A DNA stretch of 64,000 nucleotides from Amylibacter marinus (GTDB lineage: Bacteria; Pseudomonadota; Alphaproteobacteria; Rhodobacterales; Rhodobacteraceae). Both the position numbers and the translations under genes were made by a program. This document shows, in pieces, positions 10,241 through 20,048 of the stretch. Numbering within the stretch: position 1 is the first letter of the stretch; each line of letters begins with the position of its first letter. The stretch spans positions 62,001 to 126,000 of the forward strand of contig NZ_BSNN01000001.1 of NCBI RefSeq assembly GCF_030160015.1, written 5' to 3'. The notes beneath the pieces are model-generated. The model did no database searches. It was not told where the DNA came from and saw only the letters and a list, made by a program, of their open reading frames with translations.

Positions 10241-11080
10241 TTACCCCCGTAGTCCTTTCAGGCTATTCACTGCGGCTTCAAAATGGCGTGGGTGCAGCTC
10301 GATCGCTTTCTCAAGTAATCCGCGACCGCGATCTGTACGGCCATTCTTGATGGCCGCCAGTGCCATTGTATAGGTCAACTCGGCTTGTTCAATCTGTGTC
10401 ATTGGCACTACAGGCAAGTCATAGATTTGGCGAGAGGCCCGCGCCAAAACCAAGTTGTTTTTGGCGGTGAACATAGTTTTGTCGAAAGTGATGGCCTCTG
10501 TGAACAATCGTTCGGCACCTTTTGCATCACCGCGGGTCAACTTGGAATACCCCCAATTGTTCAACACGCCGGCTGGTTGGGTGGTTAGGTTCGAAGCGGT
10601 TTCATAGAAACTGTCGGCCTTTTTCCATTGTTTTTGGCTGTCGGCAACCATGGCTTCAAAGCGATAGCGCTGGAATGTTTCAACGGTTGGGGGGATTCTA
10701 TTCAGCTGGGCGCGAGCATCTTTCCATTCGCTAGCGCGGATAAGAGACCCCGCATATTCTACGCGGTCTTGATCGGTAAGTTTATTAGCCTGATCCAGCT
10801 GGGCAAAAACCACGTTTGCCTCTGGGGCGCGCTTGGCACGAATTAACGATAGCGCCAAATAGCGTTGTAAATCGACGCGCTCTGGGTCTTTTTGCAAAGA
10901 GTTTTTAAAGAAGGAAACCGCCTCGTTGGGATCAGCGGCGTTTAACATGATTTCATTCAGGTTGGTTTCATCAACCACGCCGACCAGTTTTTTCTGATCG
11001 GATTCTTTGGTATCTACATCACAGGCCGCAAGCCCGATAGCGCTGACCAGCAACGCTCCAATAGTGAGATGTCTGCGCAT
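10241..11080 (-). CDS. TPR lipoprotein of the Tad locus (TadD-like)
   Basis: 279 residues from the ATG at 11080, which has AGAGGA 6-11 nt upstream and begins a lipoprotein signal ending GLAAC (Cys about 20). Longer in-frame starts run back through the neighbouring gene and are discounted. Several TPR repeats fill residues 55-275 (for example LALSLIRAKRAPEANVVFAQ and NNWGYSKLTRGDAKGAERLF). TadD-type lipoproteins help place the secretin. Two such genes stand in tandem here; this is the second and longer. Confidence 0.85.
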   Translation of the reverse strand: MRRHLTIGALLVSAIGLAACDVDTKESDQKKLVGVVDETNLNEIMLNAADPNEAVSFFKNSLQKDPERVDLQRYLALSLIRAKRAPEANVVFAQLDQANKLTDQDRVEYAGSLIRASEWKDARAQLNRIPPTVETFQRYRFEAMVADSQKQWKKADSFYETASNLTTQPAGVLNNWGYSKLTRGDAKGAERLFTEAITFDKTMFTAKNNLVLARASRQIYDLPVVPMTQIEQAELTYTMALAAIKNGRTDRGRGLLEKAIELHPRHFEAAVNSLKGLRG

Positions 11081-11090
11081 CTGATTTCCT

Positions 11091-11708
11091 CTACTGCTCT
11101 GTGTCCGAGTTTGGTGTCTGTAACAACAGGAAGCGCCCGTTACCACGTCTGACCAGCTCGTATTCTTGTTGTTCTTGGGCTTGAATATACTCTTCATCCT
11201 CAATTTTAGCGAGGACTTTGGTAAGATTTGTGCGGATTTCCTCTGATCGACCCTGATCCAATGCAAAGGCGAGGCTGAAGGTACGCTCCGCTTCTCGTAG
11301 CTTGCCTTGGATTGATAGGATCACACCTAAGTTGTTCCAAGCGGCGGCAAATTGATCGTCCAGTTTGACTGCGTTGCGTAGAAATGTTTCTGCCTGACCA
11401 ATACGCCCCAATTTAAGATTGGCAGAGCCGATAGCACTGAGGATATCCGCATTAAATCCATGTTCTGCGCTGGCGCGACCATAGGCCTTTAGTGCCAGTT
11501 CATATTCACCCGCCGCCATGAGCCGGTGCCCAACAACCAAACCATCCACGGCCTCTTTCACCTTGATGGTGCCGGCCGGGGCCTTGATGCCCTCGCGTGT
11601 GGGGGATAGGCGGGTAGGGGTGGCTTCGCAGGCCACTAATGCTAGACAAAGCAGGCCAAGCCCAACCCCGCGCAAGCGGCGGGAGTTATTGTGTGGTGAA
11701 GAATTCAT
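11091..11708 (-). CDS. tadD: TPR lipoprotein TadD
   Basis: 205 residues from the ATG at 11708, which gives an N-terminus RRLRGVGLGLLCLALVAC with a lipobox at LVAC (Cys about 27). TTG at 11732 and ATG at 11717 are alternatives; none has a strong Shine-Dalgarno. The gene overlaps the end of tadC by 23 nt. TPR motifs cover about residues 60-165, including NNLGVILSIQGKLREAERTF. TadD is thought to act as the pilotin that brings the secretin RcpA to the outer membrane. Confidence 0.85.
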   Translation of the reverse strand: MNSSPHNNSRRLRGVGLGLLCLALVACEATPTRLSPTREGIKAPAGTIKVKEAVDGLVVGHRLMAAGEYELALKAYGRASAEHGFNADILSAIGSANLKLGRIGQAETFLRNAVKLDDQFAAAWNNLGVILSIQGKLREAERTFSLAFALDQGRSEEIRTNLTKVLAKIEDEEYIQAQEQQEYELVRRGNGRFLLLQTPNSDTEQ

Positions 11709-12660
11709 AGATATCATAAACCGATGGCCCAACCAAAATCACCAACAAAGGTGGAACGGTAAACAGCATGGTTACCAGGGTCATCTTTGTGGGCAGGGTG
11801 TTGGCCTTTTCTTCGGCGCGCATCACGCGTTTGTCGCGCATTTCAGACGAGAATACCCGCAGGGCATCTCCAACTGGTGTACCGAATTTAGCGGATTGAA
11901 TCATCACAGTAACGAAGGCTTTGATATCTGGAATTTCTGCACGCTCGGCAAAATCACGTAACACCTGTGGGCGATCTTTACCCGCGCGGATTTCATTTGT
12001 GATGATGGTCATCTCTTCGGATAGGGTGGGGTATGATACCTCGACCTCGCCCGCAACACGCTGAATTGTGTGATCCAGAGTCTGGCCGGATTCTACGCAA
12101 ATCAGCATCAAATCCAGAGCATCAGGAAAACCATCCTGAAGTTCGGTTTGGCGAATTTGGCGCCGCCGCTCGATCCAATAGGTTGGCAAGTAATAACCAG
12201 CTAAACAAGGGCCCAGAACCTTGGCCGCTAGAATTTGAATGCTATCGTTACCAGAGAATAGAAACAGGTAAATTGACCCCAGCAAAAGGCCAGCAATAGC
12301 CAGAACCAGCTGAGCAAAGTGAAAGGTGCGCACGGCACCTGTGGTGCGATATCCCGCTTGGATCATTTTTAGTCGGCGATCCGAGAACTGCTTTTGGTCC
12401 TGGGGTTCGAGATATGCAGCGAAGCGATCCAATTGCGATGTGTTTTGTTCTTGGCGCAGGCCTATCTCTTTCTGCATGACCTTTTCGTCAACAAATGAAC
12501 CAGAACCAGCAATGCGGTCAAAGGGATCCTTGGAGGGGCGCAGAACCAATGGCACCATCACCAAAACCAAAAACAGCCCTAGCACGCCCGCAACAATCAA
12601 AGGGCCATTGGGCCCCATCGCGTTTATAATAAAGTCTACGATGCGTTTTACTAAATCCAA
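11686..12660 (-). CDS. tadC: TadC, pilus inner-membrane platform protein
   Basis: 324 residues with an N-terminal membrane segment (about 17-38), another pair near 110-150 and a C-terminal one (about 295-315). The type II secretion F (GspF-like) domain lies between about 175 and 300, with the conserved DGFPDALDLMLICVESGQTL block. TadB and TadC form the inner-membrane platform on which the ATPase TadA acts. The gene starts 9 nt after tadB. Confidence 0.94.
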   Translation of the reverse strand: MDLVKRIVDFIINAMGPNGPLIVAGVLGLFLVLVMVPLVLRPSKDPFDRIAGSGSFVDEKVMQKEIGLRQEQNTSQLDRFAAYLEPQDQKQFSDRRLKMIQAGYRTTGAVRTFHFAQLVLAIAGLLLGSIYLFLFSGNDSIQILAAKVLGPCLAGYYLPTYWIERRRQIRQTELQDGFPDALDLMLICVESGQTLDHTIQRVAGEVEVSYPTLSEEMTIITNEIRAGKDRPQVLRDFAERAEIPDIKAFVTVMIQSAKFGTPVGDALRVFSSEMRDKRVMRAEEKANTLPTKMTLVTMLFTVPPLLVILVGPSVYDIYEFFTTQ

Positions 12661-12669
12661 AATACTATC

Positions 12670-13632
12670 CTAAACTTTGATATTCACAAGCGCGCGCATG
12701 ATGATGATATTCATGGTCAGCATAATTCCTACAAAAATACAGGCGGGTACAAAAAACGGTGATTGAGCCACCTTGTCATAATACCCTTTGTTGGTAACGT
12801 TAACCATAACAATTGCGGCAAACGGAAAAATCGACAAAAACCATCCCGACCATTTGGCCTCGGCAGTAATTGCACGGACGCGGCGAAACAGCTTAAATCG
12901 CGATCGCACTACCTTGGCCAATCCATCAAGAATTTCGGCAAGGTTACCGCCAGATCGGCTCTGGATACCTACGGCCACTGCAAGGAAGCGAACATCCTGC
13001 AAATCGATACGCTCGGCCATATCAGCAAGGGCGGAATTAATATCCAACCCATAGGTTGCCTCGTCTGCTATCAGTCCGAATTCGGAGCCGATGGGGTCGT
13101 ACATTTCCTCTGCAACCACATTGATCGCACTGGAGAATGGATGGCCCACACGCAATGAGCGAACGATAAGATCGACCGCATCAGGCAGCTGCTCCTCGAA
13201 CAGGGACAGACGTTTCTTGGCCTTGCTGTTAAGCCAAAAATACACGCCCCCCGTGCCCATAATCACCGATACCAAAACCCGAATAAGGAAACTGGCATCA
13301 GCAAAAACAGTCAGCATAACAAAGCCAAAAATGGCGACAACAATCATCACCAAAACCAGAGCCTTGGGAGAAAATGCAATATTCGCTTGTGCTGCTTTTT
13401 TACTCAGAATTGAGAACACTGGAAATTTAAAAGAGTTTTGGTGTTGCTCGCGCTCACGGCGTAATGTGGACAGGATATCTTCGTGATCCTTGCCCTCCTC
13501 GATGAGAGTTAGGCGGCGGTTTACCCGAGCGCTGGACGAGATAGATTTTCCGAAGGCCACCAAATACATGCCCTCGACCATCAGCACGACGCCTATGAAA
13601 ATAAGTACCAGTATGAGTGCATCGTATCCCAT
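12670..13632 (-). CDS. tadB: TadB, pilus inner-membrane platform protein
   Basis: 320 residues. The ATG at 13632 is chosen: it lies 8 nt after the tadA stop with AGGAAAA between, and gives MGYDALILVLIFIGVVLM as the first membrane segment. The GspF-like domain (about 150-290) has EQLPDAVDLIVRSLRVGHPF and RSGGNLAEILDGLAKVVRSR. It is the paralogue of TadC and its likely platform partner. Confidence 0.94.
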   Translation of the reverse strand: MGYDALILVLIFIGVVLMVEGMYLVAFGKSISSSARVNRRLTLIEEGKDHEDILSTLRREREQHQNSFKFPVFSILSKKAAQANIAFSPKALVLVMIVVAIFGFVMLTVFADASFLIRVLVSVIMGTGGVYFWLNSKAKKRLSLFEEQLPDAVDLIVRSLRVGHPFSSAINVVAEEMYDPIGSEFGLIADEATYGLDINSALADMAERIDLQDVRFLAVAVGIQSRSGGNLAEILDGLAKVVRSRFKLFRRVRAITAEAKWSGWFLSIFPFAAIVMVNVTNKGYYDKVAQSPFFVPACIFVGIMLTMNIIIMRALVNIKV

Positions 13633-13640
13633 GGTTTTTC

Positions 13641-15059
13641 CTATTGAGCCGCAGTTTTGGTAAAGATGCTGGTCGGCAGACCATAGCCCCACTGCTCGAA
13701 TCGCTGAGCGAAATGGGATCGCAGACCTGTCGGTACAAATCGACCCTCGATCGTTCCATCGGGACGGGTGCCATTAATCTGATAGACGAAAATATCCTGC
13801 ATGGTGATCACTTCGCCTTCCAAGCCCGAAACCTCGGCGATCGAAACCATTCTCCGGCTACCATCCTGTAGGCGCTTGATCTGCACCACGATGTTAATGG
13901 CGGCAGAAATTTGCGCCCGCATCGCGCGCAGTGGCATCTCAACGCCTGACATCGAAATCATATTTTCAACACGCACCAGGGCATCGCGCCCTGAGTTGGC
14001 GTGAATGGTGGTCATAGACCCATCGTGACCTGTGTTCATGGCCTGCAACATATCAATAACTTCGTCGCCACGGGTTTCCCCAACGATGATGCGATCTGGG
14101 CGCATCCGAAGGGCGTTTTTCAGCAGGTCACGCTGTGAAACCTCGCCGTTCCCTTCCACATTGGCGGGGCGGCTTTCCATTCTGGCGATGTGATCCTGTT
14201 GTAGTTGAAGTTCGGCGGTGTCTTCGATGGTTGCAATGCGCTCGTTATTGTCAATAAAGCTAGAAAGAGCATTTAGTGTGGTGGTTTTACCAGAACCGGT
14301 ACCACCGGATACCAAAATGTTCAGCCGACAGGACACCGCCGCCTGTAGGTAGGCCGCCATTTCTTCGCTAAAAGCACCGCCGCTGACCAATTTATCAACG
14401 CTCAGCTTCTCTTGCTTAAATTTACGAATAGAGACCAAGGCCCCATCTACGGCAATCGGGGGCACCATGGCGTTAAAGCGCGATCCATCCGATAGACGCG
14501 CATCCACATAAGGGGTACTTTCGTCGATACGGCGTCCCACCGCAGAAACAATTTTGTCGATCACGCGGCGTAGATGGTTTTCATCGCTAAAAACCACATC
14601 ACTGGGCTCAAGGATACCGGCACGTTCGATAAAGATGTTCTTGCACCCATTTATCAAAATATCGTTGATCGTATCGTCTTTCAGTAGCGGTTCTAGCGGC
14701 CCAAGGCCAGTCACCTCGTCAAACAGCTCTTGGTTCAGGGAAAGGCGCTCGTCTTTGGACAATACCGTGCCTGTATCCGCCAAGCCATCTGCCGTAATGG
14801 CCGAAATTTCGCGTTTTAGATCTGTGTCGCTGGCGGTTTCAATGGCGCCAAGGTTCAGGTTTTCTAACAGACGCCGGTGCATCTGCATACGAATTTCCAT
14901 TAGACGAATGCGGCGTTTCTCGTCTCGTGAAAGGGCCTTGTCGGGGACCGCGGCCTTGGGGGCCGCCTTTGGCTCCGCTTTTGCGGCCTTGGTTGTTTCA
15001 AGGGGCGCAAGATTGGGTGTCGATGTATTTGGTCGCTCGGTGTTAAAGCGTTTGAACAT
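13641..15059 (-). CDS. tadA: TadA/CpaF, pilus assembly ATPase
   Basis: 472 residues of the VirB11/GspE class. Walker A is [16 protein letters not shown] (about 253), followed by the Asp box region and [20 protein letters not shown], with the His box MTTIHAN. The first 60 residues are Ala/Pro/Lys-rich and probably flexible. It powers Flp pilin polymerisation and sometimes retraction from the cytoplasmic face. The start codon directly follows the tadZ stop. Confidence 0.96.
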   Translation of the reverse strand: MFKRFNTERPNTSTPNLAPLETTKAAKAEPKAAPKAAVPDKALSRDEKRRIRLMEIRMQMHRRLLENLNLGAIETASDTDLKREISAITADGLADTGTVLSKDERLSLNQELFDEVTGLGPLEPLLKDDTINDILINGCKNIFIERAGILEPSDVVFSDENHLRRVIDKIVSAVGRRIDESTPYVDARLSDGSRFNAMVPPIAVDGALVSIRKFKQEKLSVDKLVSGGAFSEEMAAYLQAAVSCRLNILVSGGTGSGKTTTLNALSSFIDNNERIATIEDTAELQLQQDHIARMESRPANVEGNGEVSQRDLLKNALRMRPDRIIVGETRGDEVIDMLQAMNTGHDGSMTTIHANSGRDALVRVENMISMSGVEMPLRAMRAQISAAINIVVQIKRLQDGSRRMVSIAEVSGLEGEVITMQDIFVYQINGTRPDGTIEGRFVPTGLRSHFAQRFEQWGYGLPTSIFTKTAAQ

Positions 15060-16616
15060 CTATGCCTTCGCTTTCTTCTTTGGGGTCTCGCTTGAAAGGT
15101 TAATCAGATTTTCGGCAATCTTGCGCATATCTTTACGCAAGGGGTTACGTGCTGCTGTGATTGCTAGAGGCGAGCCCTGATCACAGGCGCTGACCACGTG
15201 TTTGCCGCCGTCGGGCAACATCCAACGGAATTCAATATTCAGGCTGTCTGCCATACGTTTTACACGAGAACGGCCATTCAAATCTGTCATCTTTGGTGCG
15301 CGGTTCAAGATGAACTGCACTTTCTCATACGGCAGTTCTTCTGCCTTTAGGGCACGTAGGAAACGCAAGGCATTTTGCGCGGATCGCATATCCAATTCCA
15401 ATAGGGTAAACAGCAAATGCGCACGGTCCAGAACGGTTTCGCTCCAGCTTAATAGCGCATTGGGTAGATCGATAATGACATAGTCAAATTGCGAAGCGGC
15501 TAGATCGATCATCTTGCCGATTTGCTCGGGGTGCATGATTTCCAGGGGCACAGAATCTGGTGGGGCGGTCAATACAGACAGGGTATCTCGGTATAGTGAA
15601 AGGCTCTGCGTCAAACCTTCTTCGTCTAGGATATCAATAGAGGAAAATAGCTCTAATGTGGCATCGGTACGTGGCGTATCCAGATAGGTTCCAACAGAGC
15701 CGAACTGAAATCCGAAATCTAATAGGCAAACGCGACCCTCATCACCTAAAACAGATTGCAACTCCCAAGCAAGGTTCGCAGCAAATGTCGAGGCACCAAC
15801 ACCCCCTGCGCCACCAAACACCGGAAACACGGTGCCAGATTTGGGGGTGGACACAACATCGGGTGAGCTGGGGGCCGGTTCAGGCTCCGTGGTGGGGGCT
15901 TGTTTGTCTAGCTGAGGCTTCAGGGGCTCTGGCATCGGCTCAGGCGCAGGGGGCTGGGGCTCCGGCTGCACCGCCGATGGCGCCTCGGGGGCTTTTTCTT
16001 TTACTGTTTCGGGTGCTGGTTGAGAAAAATTATGCGCGGTAACCTCTTGAGGTTGTGCTGGCGCCTCCGATTCTGCCGCTGATTCTGGGGCAGGGGGGGT
16101 CGGATTGGGTGAAGGATCTGCTGATTCTGTTTCTGCAACAGGCGCCTCTGTTTTGGGCTGCGGGGATGACTGTACGGGAGCGGGCGGAACAGTTGCGGCA
16201 GGGGAAGGTGGTGTGGTGGCAATTCCTAGGGCCGCCGGTAGTGCGCCAGAGGGCAGCGGGTAGGGTACGAAATCATCTGCACCGCTGCGCATCAACCGAT
16301 GCAGAGCAGTAGCAGAAAGATCCTGTGTCAGGATCACGGTTCTAATTTTCTGAGCCTTGGAAGTTTTGATAATTTCTTCAATTATATCAAGGTATTGCTC
16401 GTCAGGTGAGCTGAGTGCCATCACCATGCTTTGCATATGTTTTGCATGTGAGCTGTTCAAAACCGAGATCGCATCACCGATTTCAAGCCCGCCCCAATTG
16501 TCGCCAAAATAATGCTGCATCTCATTGATGAGCTCTGGATAGGCCTCTAGCCGTTGAGAAATTGCGCAACTTAGCACAACGTCATCGCTGTATTGAGTTC
16601 CTGTTTCAGTATTCAT
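15060..16616 (-). CDS. tadZ: TadZ/CpaE, pilus localisation ATPase-like protein
   Basis: 518 residues. An N-terminal receiver-like domain (about 1-130) is joined by a Pro/Glu/Ala-rich linker (about 135-260) to a MinD/ParA-like domain. The P-loop is GGAGGVGASTFAANLAWE, with Ala in place of the usual second lysine, the atypical Walker A known for TadZ. TadZ/CpaE places the pilus machine at a cell pole. It starts after a 174-nt gap full of inverted repeats, so it may begin a second transcription unit. Confidence 0.92.
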   Translation of the reverse strand: MNTETGTQYSDDVVLSCAISQRLEAYPELINEMQHYFGDNWGGLEIGDAISVLNSSHAKHMQSMVMALSSPDEQYLDIIEEIIKTSKAQKIRTVILTQDLSATALHRLMRSGADDFVPYPLPSGALPAALGIATTPPSPAATVPPAPVQSSPQPKTEAPVAETESADPSPNPTPPAPESAAESEAPAQPQEVTAHNFSQPAPETVKEKAPEAPSAVQPEPQPPAPEPMPEPLKPQLDKQAPTTEPEPAPSSPDVVSTPKSGTVFPVFGGAGGVGASTFAANLAWELQSVLGDEGRVCLLDFGFQFGSVGTYLDTPRTDATLELFSSIDILDEEGLTQSLSLYRDTLSVLTAPPDSVPLEIMHPEQIGKMIDLAASQFDYVIIDLPNALLSWSETVLDRAHLLFTLLELDMRSAQNALRFLRALKAEELPYEKVQFILNRAPKMTDLNGRSRVKRMADSLNIEFRWMLPDGGKHVVSACDQGSPLAITAARNPLRKDMRKIAENLINLSSETPKKKAKA

Positions 16617-16790
16617 CTATTCGTTCCCACCCTTAAAACAGCGCCTATTGTGCCAGCCTATAGTATATAGGCACAACAAAAATTATGCCTATATCGTACA
16701 TCGAAATAAAGGCAATTGTTTGTTTTTGAGAGATTTTCTCCCAGAAGCAAACAATTGCGTAGATTTGGGGCTACAGGCCCAAAGCGATCT
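16617..16790 (-). promoter_or_regulatory. Inverted-repeat region upstream of tadZ
   Basis: This gap between the OmpA-like gene and tadZ holds an 11-bp perfect inverted repeat, GCAATTGTTTG (16712-16722) and CAAACAATTGC (16748-16758). An inner 6-bp stem GGGAGA/TCTCTC lies inside it. Nearer tadZ is GCCTATA-gta-TATAGGC (16656-16672), inside a further TTGTGCC/GGCACAA pair, with GCCTAT again at 16643 and 16686. It could be an intergenic terminator followed by a regulated promoter. Confidence 0.55.
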
Positions 16791-17456
16791 TTATTGTGAA
16801 ACGTTGATGGTCGTTTCTGGTAGGGAGGCCTCTTGGGCCGCGCCAACATAGGTTTTATAGATGTTCACCGCATATTTCCCATCGATGCCATCACCCTTTT
16901 TACCTGAGTAGAAACCGCGTACCTCAGTAACGGTGCGGCGGTTCTCTCGGTTACGCGATTCGGTCAAGACCAATGGGCGCGTTTCGCCAAATGAAACAAC
17001 CGCCTCGACTTTCTTGCGCGAAACGCCTTGGCTGATCAAATAGTTAACCGCGGCGCGGGCACGGCGTGCGCCCAGACGTTTGTTATAGGAATCTGATCCG
17101 ACCTTATCCGTATGACCAAACACGCGGAAGGTAATTTGTGGATGATCTTTTATCCATTGGGCCTGCTTGCGCAGGGAATCCTTGGCCGCAGCATCTAATT
17201 TCGATGAATTGAAGGCGAAATTAACTGTAGCAGGGGCTTCGCTGGCGAACAACCGTGTTAGGTTCTTGATCATTTCCAGACGCAGATCGCCATTCAGGGC
17301 GGCGGCGTTATGGGCGGATGCCACGCCAAACCCTTGACCGGTGATCTGGGTACCAGCCTCGGATGAGAAGCCATCGCTGCGATAGTCATTGTCAGCGCTA
17401 CATGCGGCGAGGGTGAATACCAGAGCTGAGCTGGCGATTAGGTGTGTATGCTTCAT
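16791..17456 (-). CDS. OmpA-family lipoprotein of the Tad locus
   Basis: 221 residues with a lipoprotein signal (lipobox LAAC, Cys about 19). A peptidoglycan-binding OmpA domain occupies about residues 85-185, with FRVFGHTDKVGSDSYNKRLG and the RNRENRRTV end. It starts 5 nt after the secretin gene stop and is presumably co-transcribed. In rhodobacterial Tad loci such a protein often sits beside the secretin and probably ties the outer-membrane complex to peptidoglycan. That role is inferred from domain and place. Confidence 0.88.
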   Translation of the reverse strand: MKHTHLIASSALVFTLAACSADNDYRSDGFSSEAGTQITGQGFGVASAHNAAALNGDLRLEMIKNLTRLFASEAPATVNFAFNSSKLDAAAKDSLRKQAQWIKDHPQITFRVFGHTDKVGSDSYNKRLGARRARAAVNYLISQGVSRKKVEAVVSFGETRPLVLTESRNRENRRTVTEVRGFYSGKKGDGIDGKYAVNIYKTYVGAAQEASLPETTINVSQ

Positions 17457-17461
17457 CTGCT

Positions 17462-18889
17462 CTACTCCAGTACGTAGCCATAAGACCCTTTGAAGTCTTG
17501 TGTTGCTACGGTTCCGTTAGATGTTTTCTGGTCGCTTTTCCCGGTTACACGTCCTGTTAGGAACAGGTCAGATTCGCTGGGTAGGCGGATGCGATCCGTT
17601 GGTAAGGCCAAGACGTCACCATCCACAGGCGTGACAAGATGCGCGGTAACGATGATCACCAATTCGCTTTGCTCACGCTGATAATTCGCACTGCGGAACA
17701 GGGTGCCCAGTACGGGAACATCGCCCAACCATGGCATTTGTGACGCGAAATCTGTGAAATCATCCTTCAGAAGGCCAGCAATAGCTATGCTTTGGCCATC
17801 TTTCATTTCCACCACTGTCGCGGCTTCGCGGCGAGTGAATGCGGGGATTGAAATCACATCGGTTGTAAACGAGTTGGTCGGGTCAATTTCACTAACGGCT
17901 GTTTGAAGCTGAAGGTTGATTGAACCGTTATCCAGAACCGTTGGCAAGAATTTCATTTCTACGCCAAAAGGTTTGAACTCAACGGTAACCGTTGAGGCAC
18001 CCCCTGAGGTTTCTGATGCAACGGGGATTGGGTATTCACCACCCGCAAGGAATGCGGCCTCGTTACCAGAGAGGGTTACCAGATTAGGTTCAGCCAATGT
18101 GCGCACCAAACCCTTGGTTTCCATGGCGTCGATCAATACATCGACCGCAAAGTTCCCAACATTGATGGTTCCACCGATAACGCCGGTTGCATCTGCATTT
18201 GCAATGGGATTTAGCGCGTTGGCCAATACAGTGCCCAAAGTGGACGCACCAACATAAGATCCAGAGCCAAATGCGGTGCTGCCGTTGCCGCCAGCAAGGC
18301 TAGACCCTAGGCCCTTGGCCACAGAACGGGTCATTTCCGCAAAGCGAACCTTCAGCATGACCTGATGTGCGCCACCAACGGTTGCAAGGTTGGAAACCCG
18401 CCCCGGTGCATAGCGCTCGGCCAATTCTACGATTCTGGCCAAGGTTTGGGTGCCAGAGGCAACGCCGCTGATCACGATCCCGTCGTTTGCCGCACGGATC
18501 TCTACCTTTTCGCCGGGCATAATTTCATTCACCAGCTCTTTGAATTCGGCCAGATCTGGGTTTACCACGACATTTACGTTGGTAATCAGGCGCCCATCGG
18601 CCCCCAATAACGTTAATGTCGTACGCCCAGGCGTTTTGCCCAAAACGTAGATCGATCGATCCGATAGGGTCGCGATATCAGCAATACCGGGATTTGCGAC
18701 AGATAGCTCGGCAAAGGCCTGTTCTGATTCTAACACGATCGCGCGGTTTAACGGCACGACGATGCTTTCAGACGTTTGCTGGCTCGTCACTTTGACGATA
18801 CTTTTGGATTGCGCCACAGTACTTGTGGTATGAATAAGTGATACTGACATGCCCAATAGGGCTGCCAAACATAGCTGCTTAAGTTTCAT
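17462..18889 (-). CDS. cpaC: RcpA/CpaC, Tad pilus secretin
   Basis: 475 residues from the ATG at 18889, which has AGAGG upstream and begins a normal signal peptide (cleavage near residue 26). The N-terminal part has the T2SS/T3SS-secretin N-terminal and BON-like domains. The secretin domain (about 240-410) ends with SELVIIVTAHLVTPVD. It forms the outer-membrane gate for the Flp pilus. A 183-nt gap separates it from cpaB, containing a 7-bp inverted repeat (19005-19011 and 19026-19032). Confidence 0.94.
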   Translation of the reverse strand: MKLKQLCLAALLGMSVSLIHTTSTVAQSKSIVKVTSQQTSESIVVPLNRAIVLESEQAFAELSVANPGIADIATLSDRSIYVLGKTPGRTTLTLLGADGRLITNVNVVVNPDLAEFKELVNEIMPGEKVEIRAANDGIVISGVASGTQTLARIVELAERYAPGRVSNLATVGGAHQVMLKVRFAEMTRSVAKGLGSSLAGGNGSTAFGSGSYVGASTLGTVLANALNPIANADATGVIGGTINVGNFAVDVLIDAMETKGLVRTLAEPNLVTLSGNEAAFLAGGEYPIPVASETSGGASTVTVEFKPFGVEMKFLPTVLDNGSINLQLQTAVSEIDPTNSFTTDVISIPAFTRREAATVVEMKDGQSIAIAGLLKDDFTDFASQMPWLGDVPVLGTLFRSANYQREQSELVIIVTAHLVTPVDGDVLALPTDRIRLPSESDLFLTGRVTGKSDQKTSNGTVATQDFKGSYGYVLE

Positions 18890-19072
18890 GTGATCTGCCT
18901 CTCTGATCACTATTGTTTTTATAATTATTAGATGCAGACTGGCGCAGATCGCGAAATATTACAAGATTCAATGCGATAGCAGGCTAGAAAAATGTGGATA
19001 TAGCGCAACACTACTGTATTTTGCGGTGTTGCTGCGTGAAACCACCAGACTGAGGTGCGCTGCCGAAGGTTT

Positions 19073-19912
19073 TTACTGTTCGTCAGCGCAAGGGATGATT
19101 GTTTCGGTAACTTCGCCACCTTTACGGCTTTTGATCGAGCAGACTTCTTCTTTGACCTGTTCCTTAACTTCGCGACCCAAAAGATCGTTCTGATTAACCT
19201 CGATTGTGCCACTCTTAGTATCATCGCCAATGCCGCGCAGAGACAACAGCAACTTGCCTGTGGCCTGTGCCTGAACCAAAGAGCCCACAATTTGCGGAGT
19301 CACAGCGACGGTAACGGTGCGTGCGATAACAGGGCGCTTGCGGTCCTCGTTGGCGATTTGGTCAATTGCGATCAGCTGAATGCCATCAAGAATCAAGCGC
19401 GATACAGTTTGACGACCAACACGACCTGTCCAGAAAATATCGATACGATCCCCAGGGCGAAGAAAACCGGAAACGCCAGATGCCACATCGACACGCAGGG
19501 TAAATGCTCGCGTCCCACGCTCTAGTCTGGAGGCAACGCCAGCGTCTTCTCCAAATTCTGAAATTTTAGCTGTGGACAGTAGCTCGGATGCTTCGGTTGC
19601 ACGTAGAACAATACGCGGAGGCTTGTCCTCGCCAGGTTTTCCAAACAGCTCTTCCATTGATTTGAACGTGGTTTTTGGAACTGTTTTTACCGGAAAATCC
19701 ACGAGCTTGACGTTTTTCTTTTCCAGCACATCGCCGTACTTCAGCTCTTTCTTGGCAACGACCACCTTTGTGGTCTTCACGAGTTTACTTGCGACTTTTT
19801 CCAGACGTTTGATTTCGCTCTCATAATGGCTAAAGCGTTCAAAGGTCAGATAGCCAGCAAATCCGGCCACGCCGATTCCCAGAAGAAGAACGAGAAGAAA
19901 CAGTAGTCGCAT
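19073..19912 (-). CDS. cpaB: CpaB/RcpC, Flp pilus assembly protein
   Basis: 279 residues with one N-terminal hydrophobic segment (about 2-22). A SAF domain follows (about 45-110; VVVAKKELKYGDVL), then the RcpC/CpaB domain with RAFTLRVDVASGVSGFLRPG and GDRIDIFW. CpaB is a periplasmic partner of the secretin. Near the C-terminus are two cysteines (CSIKS and CADEQ) that could pair. The gene lies 136 nt after flp, with a terminator between them. Confidence 0.92.
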   Translation of the reverse strand: MRLLFLLVLLLGIGVAGFAGYLTFERFSHYESEIKRLEKVASKLVKTTKVVVAKKELKYGDVLEKKNVKLVDFPVKTVPKTTFKSMEELFGKPGEDKPPRIVLRATEASELLSTAKISEFGEDAGVASRLERGTRAFTLRVDVASGVSGFLRPGDRIDIFWTGRVGRQTVSRLILDGIQLIAIDQIANEDRKRPVIARTVTVAVTPQIVGSLVQAQATGKLLLSLRGIGDDTKSGTIEVNQNDLLGREVKEQVKEEVCSIKSRKGGEVTETIIPCADEQ

Positions 19913-19992
19913 AGTATTCCTTTTGATCTAGGTGTTAGAGGAGTCATAGACTATTTTACATTCAGATCAACGCCAAGAAGGAAATCCAAACG

Positions 19993-20019
19993 AAAAAGGC
20001 AAAGCTTGCGCTTTGCCTT
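19993..20019 (-). terminator. Terminator between flp and cpaB
   Basis: On the minus strand AAGGCAAAGC, loop GCAA and GCTTTGCCTT form a perfect 10-bp stem followed by TTTCG. It lies 30 nt past the flp stop and should cut most pilin transcripts, letting only some read through into cpaB and beyond. Confidence 0.85.
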
Positions 20020-20048
20020 GAAACTTCTTGTTCTAAATAATCGAAGGA

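Noticed and set aside
14554-15180. 208-codon plus-strand reading frame across tadA and tadZ
   Set aside because: It is antisense to two clear genes, is Arg/Ser-rich as shadow frames are, and shows no domain.
19005-19032. 7-bp inverted repeat after cpaB as terminator
   Set aside because: The loop is long and the nearest T run on the minus strand is about 12 nt away, so it is not a standard terminator.
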